Source: a virus. Taken from it: 45,861 nucleotides of DNA. Where the stretch lies: positions 1-45,861 of the IMG/VR virus record IMGVR_UViG_3300044515_000006; one strand, given 5' to 3'. A program made the translations under genes and the position numbers. The notes under the pieces were generated by a model, which saw only the letters and a list, made by a program, of their open reading frames with translations, did no database searches and had not been told where the DNA came from. Numbering within the stretch: the stretch's first letter is position 1; each line of letters starts with the position of its first letter. Below, piece by piece: positions 38,889 through 45,861 of this stretch.

Positions 38889-39288
38889 CCCGCTCAGCGT
38901 GATCGACTACCCGACTCTCGATATCCCAGGGCACGGAACGGTAACCGTCAAGTTCGATCTGGTAGCGCAATACTTTCTCGACAAAAACCTGAAAATGACG
39001 GCCGCGGAGTTTGGGGCGAAACTTCAGGAGTTTCTGCCAACCAAGGACGCCAGTGGCGAAGTAGTTCCGGGTATTGTTCATCCGGCTTTTGTTTTCGATG
39101 TTCTCTCCGCATGCTTGTGGACGCAGTTAAAGCTCAAGCCCGAAGAACTCGCGGCATGCTTTCCGAACTGGGACGCGCTTACCGACATCGTACGAGCGAT
39201 CGGAACAGCCTTTGTAAAAACGCCGTGGTCGGTGAAAGTGAAGCTCCAGGAACCGGCCACGGAAGCACCGGAGCAGAAGCCGAATTAG
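38866..39288 (+). CDS. tail assembly chaperone, upstream (G-like) product
   Basis: A 140-residue protein starting ATG 38866. [31 protein letters not shown] and a helical middle resemble G-type tail chaperones that coat the tape measure during assembly. It lies between tube and tape measure genes. The next frame (-1) stays open across the stop to the tape measure, the hallmark of G/GT programmed frameshifting. Confidence 0.8.
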   Translation: MTPNGADTPLSVIDYPTLDIPGHGTVTVKFDLVAQYFLDKNLKMTAAEFGAKLQEFLPTKDASGEVVPGIVHPAFVFDVLSACLWTQLKLKPEELAACFPNWDALTDIVRAIGTAFVKTPWSVKVKLQEPATEAPEQKPN

Positions 39289-39665
39289 ATCTTGAGGAAC
39301 GATGGTTAAGGCTGTGGGCCTTCTCGACATCTCTTGACGGCTTGGCTATTCCCGAAGACAAATTTTGGCATCTGTCACCGCGGGAGTGGATGGCGCTCAA
39401 AGACGTCTTTGATAGAAAACTTAAACTGTGGGCGATTGAGCGTGCCGATTACCGCAACGTCAATTTCCTGGAACACAACGAACGCGGCGAAGTCACTGGA
39501 GAGCCTTGGATACCGGAAGACTTTCTCGGAACCGGAAACCGCGTTGCACGATCAATCGAAAATGCGCAATCAAAAATAGAAGTGATCCAGGCGAATACTT
39601 ACCTGAATAAGATTACGCGGGACGCGCCTGCACCAGACGAACTCCCATCGTGGGCCCGAGGGTAA
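39219..39665 (+). CDS. tail assembly chaperone, T extension via -1 frameshift
   Basis: This -1 frame is open past the 39288 stop and ends 1 nt before the tape measure ATG. Downstream of 39285 it encodes [37 protein letters not shown] and a helical C terminus of T-domain type; it has no start codon of its own in a sensible place. Candidate slip sites are GTAAAAACG (39214-39222, Lys tRNA slipping on five A) and GGTGAAAG (39231-39238); neither is a canonical heptamer. The start coordinate is approximate. Confidence 0.72.
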   Translation, partial: NAVVGESEAPGTGHGSTGAEAELDLEERWLRLWAFSTSLDGLAIPEDKFWHLSPREWMALKDVFDRKLKLWAIERADYRNVNFLEHNERGEVTGEPWIPEDFLGTGNRVARSIENAQSKIEVIQANTYLNKITRDAPAPDELPSWARG

Positions 39666-42600
39666 ATGGCAGATAACTCAATCGCGGGCATCAGCATTCG
39701 GATCACTGGCGACTTCGGAGATTTGTTAGCAAAGATCAAAGAAGCTACAGCGGCGGCTGAAGCTGGCGGGAAGCAAATCGCAGAAGCGTTCAACGCTGGC
39801 ACTGGCGGGTTGGAAGCCTTGGCCGCGGCCGCCGACAAGGCAACACCCGCACTAACCAGCACAGCGGGCGCGCTTGCTGAAGTAGCGGGCGGGGCGGGGC
39901 AAGCTGGCATCGGTTTTAAAGACATCATCGGCGCCGCAGTCGGATTTGTCGGCGTGGAGATGAGCATCAAGGCCATCACCAGTGCGATGAGGGATCTTGC
40001 GGAAGCGGCTATAGGCACGTTTGCGCAAATTGAACGGTCTACAATCGCGTTAACGGCGCTCTCTGGAAATGCTCAGCACGCTAGCGAAACAATCGCGTTA
40101 CTCAAAACGCAGGCGATGGATCAAGCGTTATCTTTTCCAGCATTGCTCGAAGCGAATCAACGCGTTTTAGCTTTGGGATTCTCGAGCACTCAGGCTGCGC
40201 AATCTCTTCGGGCGGCGGCGGATGCGGCGGCGGCAACGGGTTTACAGTTCTCGCAAATCTCCCCGGCAATGGATCGCATCGCTCAATCAGGCGCATTAGT
40301 TGGGCGGCAACTCGCAACGATTGGGCTAACGCTTCAGGACGTCGCGAAAGCAGCCGGCACAACTACCGATGCAATTCGCGAGACGTTCAAAAACATGGAC
40401 CCAGGCGACCGTCTGGATCTCTTAATCAAGTCGCTTCAGAAGTTTCAGGGAACGGCGGAAGCTGTTAGTAAGTCTCTCTCTGGACAATTTCAGAATCTCC
40501 AAACTGAAATGACGTTGGCGTTTTCGGGTATTGGCGAAGCTCTGGCGCCGTTGTTGAAGCAGTTGATGAGCTTGGGACAAGAAAACGTTGTTCCTGCAAT
40601 CGAAGCGCTTGTGGCGGCGTTTAAGGATTTGGCAAGTGCCGTAGGTCCGTTGGTGGGCGGTGTTCTCTCTGAGGTGGTAACCGGGCTGTCTGATATGGCA
40701 ACAGTTGCCGCGGCGAGCGTATCTGGACTTGTGGCGATCGGTAAGGCGGCGGCCGGAATCGTAACAGATGTAACTAATGTGGATCTGACCTGGCATGGGC
40801 TGCTAGAAACGCTCAACACGGTCAATCCGTTTCATATCGCGGCTACCGAAATTCAGTTGATGCGCGGGCAGATTGATTTCTGGAATCAGTCGGCGTTGCT
40901 GATGAAACAACGTTTCGCTGAAGTCACGGATGGGTTAAAGAAGTTCATCGACACCACGACAAGCAATAGCGGGATGCTTGGATTGCGGAATGAGTGGGAC
41001 GCGCAGACGAAAGCAATCGCAGATGCGCGCGCACAAGTGGACCTTGCAACCCAGGCCTATGCTAAACATCTGATCGGAGTGGGGGAGCTTCACCAGAAAC
41101 AGGAAGCGTTAAATCAGGCGATTCTCGCATCAGACCCAGCACTGAGAACGGCGGCGGCTGCTGCGAAGTCGGCGGCGGCGTTTAATGAGCAATTCGCGCT
41201 GTCTCTACAAAAGGCTGTTGACGCTTCAAAAAACTACGAAGCCGGCACAGCCACGCTTTCGTCTACGCAAAGCGCGCTCAACGCGATCATGGAGCAGGCT
41301 TCTTTGAAGTGGGACAAACTGAGCGAAACCTCGAAGGGGCTTGTTCAATCACTCATCCCTCTCACCAACCAACTGAATGAGCTAGGCAAAGAGGCGGGTA
41401 TCCAAAAGTTGACGGATGATATTACGAAGCTCGGACTGGAATATCCCAAGCAGTTTGCGGAAATGGATTCCGCCACGCTCGATCTAATCAACTCGATCCG
41501 CACGATGGATGGGACGCTCGCGAATCTTGAGGGCATGAAAGCCTTTCTCGCCAGCGTCAAAGAGTGGCTTGCATCAGAGAAGCAATTGGAAGATTCACAG
41601 AAACAGTTAACGACCACGATGGAAGGCGGAGAAAAGTCTGTTAAAGCATTTGGCAGTACGTTCTTATTGACCTTCGGCCAAGCGGAAAGCGCAACGGCTA
41701 ATCTTGCAGCACATATCAAAGATATGTTGCGCGATCAGCACAACGCGGGAATGCAATTTGTGGACGACATCGCCAAGATAAATAGCGGCGGTCTTCTGAC
41801 GGTCCAGCAGATGCAAAACCAGTTAGATGAGTGGAACAAAATCGTAGCGGCGGCCGAACGTCTGCATGTTCCGATGTCCGAACAGTTGACGGCGATTCAC
41901 AATCAACTAACTGCGACATTGGCCTATAACGAAGCTGTAGGAGCTTCGAGTGCGGAGAATCTGAAACTAGCGCAGGCGATAACGCAAGTCTCGCTTGCTC
42001 AATTCGCTTTGCATCAGCAGACCATGGGCGACGCGATCTTGTGGAACACTGTAACGACCGACATGGTTAAGGCGTTCGATACCCTCGGACAGACAATGGC
42101 GACAGCGTGGATGAATGGCGACCTTGGCGCAAAAGCGTTAATGGACACCATGAAAAAACTCGCCACGCAAATACTCGGGGACTTGGTGCAGGGTGCCTTG
42201 AAAGACCTCGCGGCTTCGCTGATTCAAAACAGCGGACTCATGCAAACGCTCGGAGCCACGGCAGTTTCAACCGTGAAGACTTCAACAGATGCAATCACGA
42301 GTGCAACGAGCGCGGCAAGTCATTCAATTACGCAGATAGCGTCGGCAGCGGTATCGAGCATCAGTTCACTCGTTGGGATGGTAACGGGCATCATCTCAGC
42401 GATCACTGGGATTATCGGCAACATCGAAATGGCGCATATGGAAAAGACGCTGGGCCAGATCGAAACGAACACAAGGCAAGCTTTCAATGCACTGGGAGCG
42501 GGAAGTCAGTCCATCGCGGGCACATCGCTATTGAGTTCTCAAAAGCTCACAGACATTCTCCAGAACATCCAAGGTCCGGTGATCTCGCTGCTGGTTTCCA

Positions 42601-43481
42601 TCTCTGGAAACCTGGACGATATCAATTCCAAGATGGGAACAATGGTCATGGGCTCAGGTGGCGATTCGTCGGGGCTTCTGCAAACGATCAGCGATCTAAA
42701 AGGCCAACTACAAGTATTGAACGAGCAATTCAACCAAGCGCACCTGGCGAGTCTATCGGCTCCCGCTTCTACGACCGTCACCAACTCGGCTCCATCTCCC
42801 ACTGGCAGCGCAGCGGTGGACTACAGCGGGCTTGCGGCGAGCGGGACACCCCAAAGTACCCCGGCGTACGTTCCGACCGTCATGGAGGCTCTGTTAGCGA
42901 ATATTGACAGCAACACAGCCGATATCCTCGAAGCGTTAGCCGATGAGTTCAAAACCACAACCCAGATGATCCACGCTAGGGCGGTAGCGGACGCCATGAG
43001 CGGGTTTTTGAGCACGCCGCTGGATTTACTCGCCAAGGTAGCGAACGGCTTCCCTGATCTTATGGCAACGTTAAACGGGACAGCTACAAGCTTGGGCGGG
43101 GCTGCGGGAACACTGGCTACGGCTGCGAGCAATGCCGCGGTAGCTTCTCAGACCTTGGCAACGGCTTCAAGCGGCGTGGCTCTCGTTTTGGGATCGGCGT
43201 CGACCCAAATAGCGACCGTGGCGGAAATTCTGGCGATCAAATCGAACACCGGGCCGGTGCTCGGATCTCAATTGCTCGCTTCGCAGCTTCCAACCGGAAG
43301 TGCAGACGTTCCGGGGTTCAAGACTCAGGGCGGATCGGCTCTGGGAAGTCAGATTAACGTGACGGTGAACGTTCCAGGGACGCTCGTAGGATCTGGCGGT
43401 ATGCAACAATTGTCCGACACCGTTGCGAACACTATGATCTCGACTCTTTCAGCGAAAGGTATCCGGCTCACCAGGGGGTAG
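39666..43481 (+). CDS. tail tape measure protein
   Basis: A 1271-residue protein, the longest gene. The N terminus has NSIAGISIRITGDFGDLLAKIKEA, followed by long Ala/Leu/Gln helices, several hydrophobic stretches (around residues 100-120, 355-400, 905-940) that fit membrane-insertion segments, and Ser/Gly-rich C-terminal repeats. At about 0.15 nm per residue, it predicts a tail near 190 nm. No muralytic motif (SLT or peptidase) is obvious. It ends in TAG. Confidence 0.93.
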   Translation: MADNSIAGISIRITGDFGDLLAKIKEATAAAEAGGKQIAEAFNAGTGGLEALAAAADKATPALTSTAGALAEVAGGAGQAGIGFKDIIGAAVGFVGVEMSIKAITSAMRDLAEAAIGTFAQIERSTIALTALSGNAQHASETIALLKTQAMDQALSFPALLEANQRVLALGFSSTQAAQSLRAAADAAAATGLQFSQISPAMDRIAQSGALVGRQLATIGLTLQDVAKAAGTTTDAIRETFKNMDPGDRLDLLIKSLQKFQGTAEAVSKSLSGQFQNLQTEMTLAFSGIGEALAPLLKQLMSLGQENVVPAIEALVAAFKDLASAVGPLVGGVLSEVVTGLSDMATVAAASVSGLVAIGKAAAGIVTDVTNVDLTWHGLLETLNTVNPFHIAATEIQLMRGQIDFWNQSALLMKQRFAEVTDGLKKFIDTTTSNSGMLGLRNEWDAQTKAIADARAQVDLATQAYAKHLIGVGELHQKQEALNQAILASDPALRTAAAAAKSAAAFNEQFALSLQKAVDASKNYEAGTATLSSTQSALNAIMEQASLKWDKLSETSKGLVQSLIPLTNQLNELGKEAGIQKLTDDITKLGLEYPKQFAEMDSATLDLINSIRTMDGTLANLEGMKAFLASVKEWLASEKQLEDSQKQLTTTMEGGEKSVKAFGSTFLLTFGQAESATANLAAHIKDMLRDQHNAGMQFVDDIAKINSGGLLTVQQMQNQLDEWNKIVAAAERLHVPMSEQLTAIHNQLTATLAYNEAVGASSAENLKLAQAITQVSLAQFALHQQTMGDAILWNTVTTDMVKAFDTLGQTMATAWMNGDLGAKALMDTMKKLATQILGDLVQGALKDLAASLIQNSGLMQTLGATAVSTVKTSTDAITSATSAASHSITQIASAAVSSISSLVGMVTGIISAITGIIGNIEMAHMEKTLGQIETNTRQAFNALGAGSQSIAGTSLLSSQKLTDILQNIQGPVISLLVSISGNLDDINSKMGTMVMGSGGDSSGLLQTISDLKGQLQVLNEQFNQAHLASLSAPASTTVTNSAPSPTGSAAVDYSGLAASGTPQSTPAYVPTVMEALLANIDSNTADILEALADEFKTTTQMIHARAVADAMSGFLSTPLDLLAKVANGFPDLMATLNGTATSLGGAAGTLATAASNAAVASQTLATASSGVALVLGSASTQIATVAEILAIKSNTGPVLGSQLLASQLPTGSADVPGFKTQGGSALGSQINVTVNVPGTLVGSGGMQQLSDTVANTMISTLSAKGIRLTRG

Positions 43482-43484
43482 AAC

Positions 43485-43652
43485 ATGACATCAGAACAAA
43501 AGCAAGTGCTGTTATCGTTGCTTCGCCTCGCATGCGCTGAGGAAGACGCCGAACTGGATGAAGGACCGTTAGCGACAGTGGAAATCCCGACGAATGGCGG
43601 CGGCGTGCTGAATTTGCCGGTAGTTCTATTGGAGAGCACAGAGGAGCAATAA
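43485..43652 (+). CDS. small acidic tail-region protein
   Basis: A 55-residue protein (first half helical and acidic, CAEEDAELDEGPL; second half strand-rich, ATVEIPTNGGGVLNLPVVLLE). It begins 3 nt after the tape measure stop and ends 1 nt before 43654, with GAGGAG serving the next gene. The function is unknown; an assembly accessory is likely. Confidence 0.6.
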   Translation: MTSEQKQVLLSLLRLACAEEDAELDEGPLATVEIPTNGGGVLNLPVVLLESTEEQ

Positions 43653-43653
43653 G

Positions 43654-44070
43654 ATGGCGAACTCACTTTACTCAAAGGGACGTGAAAGTTTTCTCCTGGG
43701 ACAGATCCTATGGGGAAGCGACAATATAAAAGTCGCACTGGTGAAGATCGGCGGTGGTCACTACGTCGTTAACCTGGCAACCGATCAATTCTTGAGCATA
43801 ATCGCTGGTGGCGACATCATCGCGACCACTGCGAACCTCGGCACGAAAACGAGTGCTTTAGGAGTGGCGGGCGCGGCGAATACAGTCTTCACGGCTGTAG
43901 GAGCAGGCGCCGCGGCGGGCGCATTGGTGATTTATGACGATACCGGAGTGGCTGGAACCTCGAGATTGATCGCCTACATTGATACCGCTGCGGGCCTGCC
44001 TGTGACTCCAAACGGGTCAGACATAAACGTAGCTTGGGCCGTGGACGCGAACTTGATTTTTAAGCTGTAA
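43654..44070 (+). CDS. tail structural protein, paralogue of 28379
   Basis: A 138-residue protein. IKVALVKIGGGHYVVNLATDQFLSII (outline), AAGALVIYDDTGVAGTSRLIAYID and PNGSDINVAWAVD correspond in order to segments of the 28379 product. This family occurs in the structural operons of many siphophages, sometimes as a fibre-associated protein. Confidence 0.72.
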   Translation: MANSLYSKGRESFLLGQILWGSDNIKVALVKIGGGHYVVNLATDQFLSIIAGGDIIATTANLGTKTSALGVAGAANTVFTAVGAGAAAGALVIYDDTGVAGTSRLIAYIDTAAGLPVTPNGSDINVAWAVDANLIFKL

Positions 44071-44073
44071 TCT

Positions 44074-44553
44074 ATGGCGACAACAATCGAAGCAAAATAC
44101 GGGACTAGTAATCAGGCGATCACTTGCACTATTACTTCGCTTGCGAACAACGGCCAGCGGGCGTCCACTGCTGTCGATAACACTTCGAATCTGTTCTTGG
44201 ATGCGCTCATATTCGTGAAGGTGAAGTCAAACGCTTCAGGCACAACCGCAACGGGTGTGGTTAACGTATACGCCTACGGCACAGCGGACGGCGGCACGAC
44301 GTATTCGGACGGGGCTACGGGGACCGATGCAGGAATCACATTAACCAGTCCGCCCAATGTGCGGCTCATCGGAACCATCAACGTCGTAGCGAATGCGACT
44401 ACTTACAACGGCGGCCCCTTCTCTGTAGCCAACGCATTCGGCGGCCAACTTCCGGACCACTGGGGAATCGTAATCGAGAACAAGACTGGCGCAGCTTTAG
44501 ACGCTTCCATCGGAAGCTCGTGGTATCAGGGCATTCAAAATCAGGCGGTTTAA
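44074..44553 (+). CDS. tail structural protein
   Basis: A 159-residue beta protein (TCTITSLANNGQRASTAVDNTSNLFLDALIFVKV in outline, FSVANAFGGQLPDHWGIVIENKTGAALDAS). The DHWGIVIENKTG segment recurs in phage tail proteins that I recall. Its stop is directly followed by the TTG start of the tail-tip gene. Confidence 0.65.
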   Translation: MATTIEAKYGTSNQAITCTITSLANNGQRASTAVDNTSNLFLDALIFVKVKSNASGTTATGVVNVYAYGTADGGTTYSDGATGTDAGITLTSPPNVRLIGTINVVANATTYNGGPFSVANAFGGQLPDHWGIVIENKTGAALDASIGSSWYQGIQNQAV

Positions 44554-45861
44554 TTGCCGAAACAGTTCAGCCGAAAACCTCCGTTCGGCACCGGGCCTAA
44601 TCTTTCTCATCCGCGCGCTCAAGGTCTCATCGGCGCGTGGGAGCTGAATGAAGGCGGCGGACTTAAAGCCTACGATTCTACCGGGCGCTACGGCGCGGGC
44701 GATCTCACCAACGGGCCAACCTGGGAACGCAACGCCCAGGGAGTCGGCCTCAGCCTCGCGGCGGCGTCCAGCAATTTCGTAAACATTCCGCACAACCCCA
44801 CTCTGTCTCTAACCACCGGCGGATTCACCAGCTTCACCTTTGAGGTAATGTTCCGGCTCAACAGCCTGCGGAACTACAACGGGCTGATTACCAAGCAGAT
44901 CGGCAACGGAACGAACCCGCTCGATGTATATGTCGATGCCAGTGGGAATCTGAACATCGGCGTGGGGACCGCATTCATAACTAATTCGGCGGTGATGGCT
45001 GCTAACGTCTGGTACGTGCTGTCCATCGTATTTCAGGACGGTACGCCGGGCACCTCTTCGCCGGTCGCGACCGCTTACCTCAACGGCGTCAAAATTGGCA
45101 GCAACACGTACGGCGTAGATCATGCCGCTCCGGACTCCACGAACTCGATCAAGATCGGTGGGCGCGCGGATGGCGCTACGTACGGTGATGAACGGATCGC
45201 TTTCGCGCGGCTCTGGAATCGCGCCATCTCAGCGGCGGAAGCGCAGGATGGCTATGTCAATCCCTGGGGCATGTATGCGGTCAGAAAAATCCGACCACTA
45301 ACCACCGTAAGCATTCCCGCCCAAAACGTCACCATAGCAGCGGGCATCGTTTCTGCTGAGGCTTTCGGATCTACCGGGCTATCGGTTCAAAACACTCTCG
45401 ATATCGCAATTAGCGCAGGCATCCCATCGGCAGAGGCGTTTGGTGCCGGACTCACCGTTAACCTCGGAGCCAACCAAGGAATCACCATCGCTAGCGGTAT
45501 CCCGTCTGCTGAGGTCTTTGGCGTCTCCCCAGCCGTGGGAATCTCAGGAAGCATTGTAATCGCTACGGGCATCCCCTCTGCGGAAGCCTTCGGGGTCAGT
45601 CCTACAGTCACGCCTAATCTTGGAATCGTTATCCCCTATGGCATTCCGAGCGCAGAAGCGTTCGGGCCCACTGCCGTTTTACTCACAACAGTCCGAAGCT
45701 TCACGCTCTTTATCGCTGGGGTAGATAAGACGCTCATCTGTCAAGCGAACACGCTGAACGTTTCAAACCCCCTCAGTCAGTCAGCGACCGCCACATTTTC
45801 GGTTTACGATCCGGCTGGAACTTATCGACCGTCAGTCGGGCAAACAGTTCTGATGTATCAC
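44554..45861 (+). CDS. LamG-repeat-hub tail-tip protein, N-terminal part (continues at 20-1774)
   Basis: The N-terminal 436 codons of the 978-residue tail-tip protein. TTG 44554 directly follows the stop TAA; no ATG is suitable. Residues about 22-235 form a LamG/concanavalin A-like jellyroll (QGLIGAWELNEGGGLKAYDS, FTFEVMFRL, YLNGVKIGS, IAFARLWNRAISAAEAQ). Five GIxSAEAFG repeats follow (about 255-385), then the hub module beginning CQANTLNV. LamG domains often bind carbohydrate, so receptor contact is plausible. Confidence 0.82.
   Translation, partial: MPKQFSRKPPFGTGPNLSHPRAQGLIGAWELNEGGGLKAYDSTGRYGAGDLTNGPTWERNAQGVGLSLAAASSNFVNIPHNPTLSLTTGGFTSFTFEVMFRLNSLRNYNGLITKQIGNGTNPLDVYVDASGNLNIGVGTAFITNSAVMAANVWYVLSIVFQDGTPGTSSPVATAYLNGVKIGSNTYGVDHAAPDSTNSIKIGGRADGATYGDERIAFARLWNRAISAAEAQDGYVNPWGMYAVRKIRPLTTVSIPAQNVTIAAGIVSAEAFGSTGLSVQNTLDIAISAGIPSAEAFGAGLTVNLGANQGITIASGIPSAEVFGVSPAVGISGSIVIATGIPSAEAFGVSPTVTPNLGIVIPYGIPSAEAFGPTAVLLTTVRSFTLFIAGVDKTLICQANTLNVSNPLSQSATATFSVYDPAGTYRPSVGQTVLMYH
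45342..45663 (+). repeat. five GIPSAEAFG protein repeats
   Basis: Five in-frame copies of a GI(V/P)SAE(A/V)FG motif occur at intervals of about 23-27 residues, separated by hydrophobic strand-forming segments. They form a linker or beta-rod between the LamG domain and the hub. Confidence 0.75.
45736..45861. repeat. terminal overlap, right copy
   Basis: These 126 bases are identical to 20-145. Joining the two closes the genome at about 45,716 bp and restores one open reading frame across the junction. Confidence 0.9.

Noticed and set aside
39231-39238. Lambda-type GGGAAAG slippery site
   Set aside because: The sequence is GGTGAAAG; the first triplet is not homopolymeric, so it is only a candidate.
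31966-40030. Extra TTGCGCAA-like matches inside genes (31206, 31966, 40020)
   Set aside because: They lie within coding sequence with no start-proximal -10 box and are probably chance matches.
1-45861. tRNA or rRNA genes
   Set aside because: I saw no cloverleaf-like or ribosomal sequence by eye. A covariance-model scan would be decisive.

Overview
The window is one essentially complete genome of a tailed, siphovirus-like phage, assembled as a circle of about 45,716 bp. Bases 20-145 recur exactly at 45736-45861, and one tail gene runs off the right end and continues at the left. Bases 1-19 are not phage: from memory they match the end of a standard Illumina adapter. The host is unknown. A phage-encoded secreted protein (12822-13739, minus) has an Ig-like layout (cysteine pair, SxGLYTAP-type turn) that I associate with Acidobacteriota, so a soil or sediment acidobacterium is a reasonable guess, not a demonstrated one. 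TAG, TAA and TGA are all ordinary stops, so the standard code is used.

Layout. 1812-4201: SNF2-type helicase and adjacent DNA methyltransferase. 4272-6116: small early genes (acidic, ribbon-helix-helix, zinc-ribbon and membrane proteins, and a 2-deoxyribosyltransferase-like enzyme). 6113-10921: recombination and DNA modification (probable annealing protein, Gp157-like, HNH-like, RusA resolvase, cytosine-C5 methyltransferase), with an inserted homing-type HNH gene. 10959-11170: candidate replication origin with DnaA-box-like sites. 11244-15711: small unknown genes, an Ig-like protein, an ORF broken by an amber codon, the secreted collagen-like protein, and a likely lysis region with a holin candidate and a lipoprotein. 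15831-17673: terminase. 17712-25860: an 8-kb accessory cassette of four glycosyltransferase-like and three methyltransferase genes interleaved with four HNH/AP2-type genes. 25947-36014: portal, minor head and virion surface proteins, maturation protease, decoration protein, major capsid protein. 36496-45861 and on to 1774: neck, tail tube, frameshifted tail chaperone, 1271-residue tape measure, and tail-tip proteins ending in a 978-codon LamG-repeat-hub protein.

Two genome-wide patterns stand out. First, at least 15 genes have a -10-like hexamer (TATAAT, TACTAT, TATGCT and similar) only 4-9 nt before the start codon, which predicts leaderless mRNAs. Second, many of these promoters carry the palindrome AATTGCGCAATT or a close variant, either as the -35 element or inside the -35/-10 spacer. 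This looks like a dispersed phage promoter or operator regulon. Other genes are translationally coupled (ATGA, TAATG overlaps) or have a Shine-Dalgarno site.

I recognised no DNA polymerase, primase, integrase, immunity repressor or endolysin. The phage probably relies on host replication, and these functions are either absent or held by unrecognised genes.
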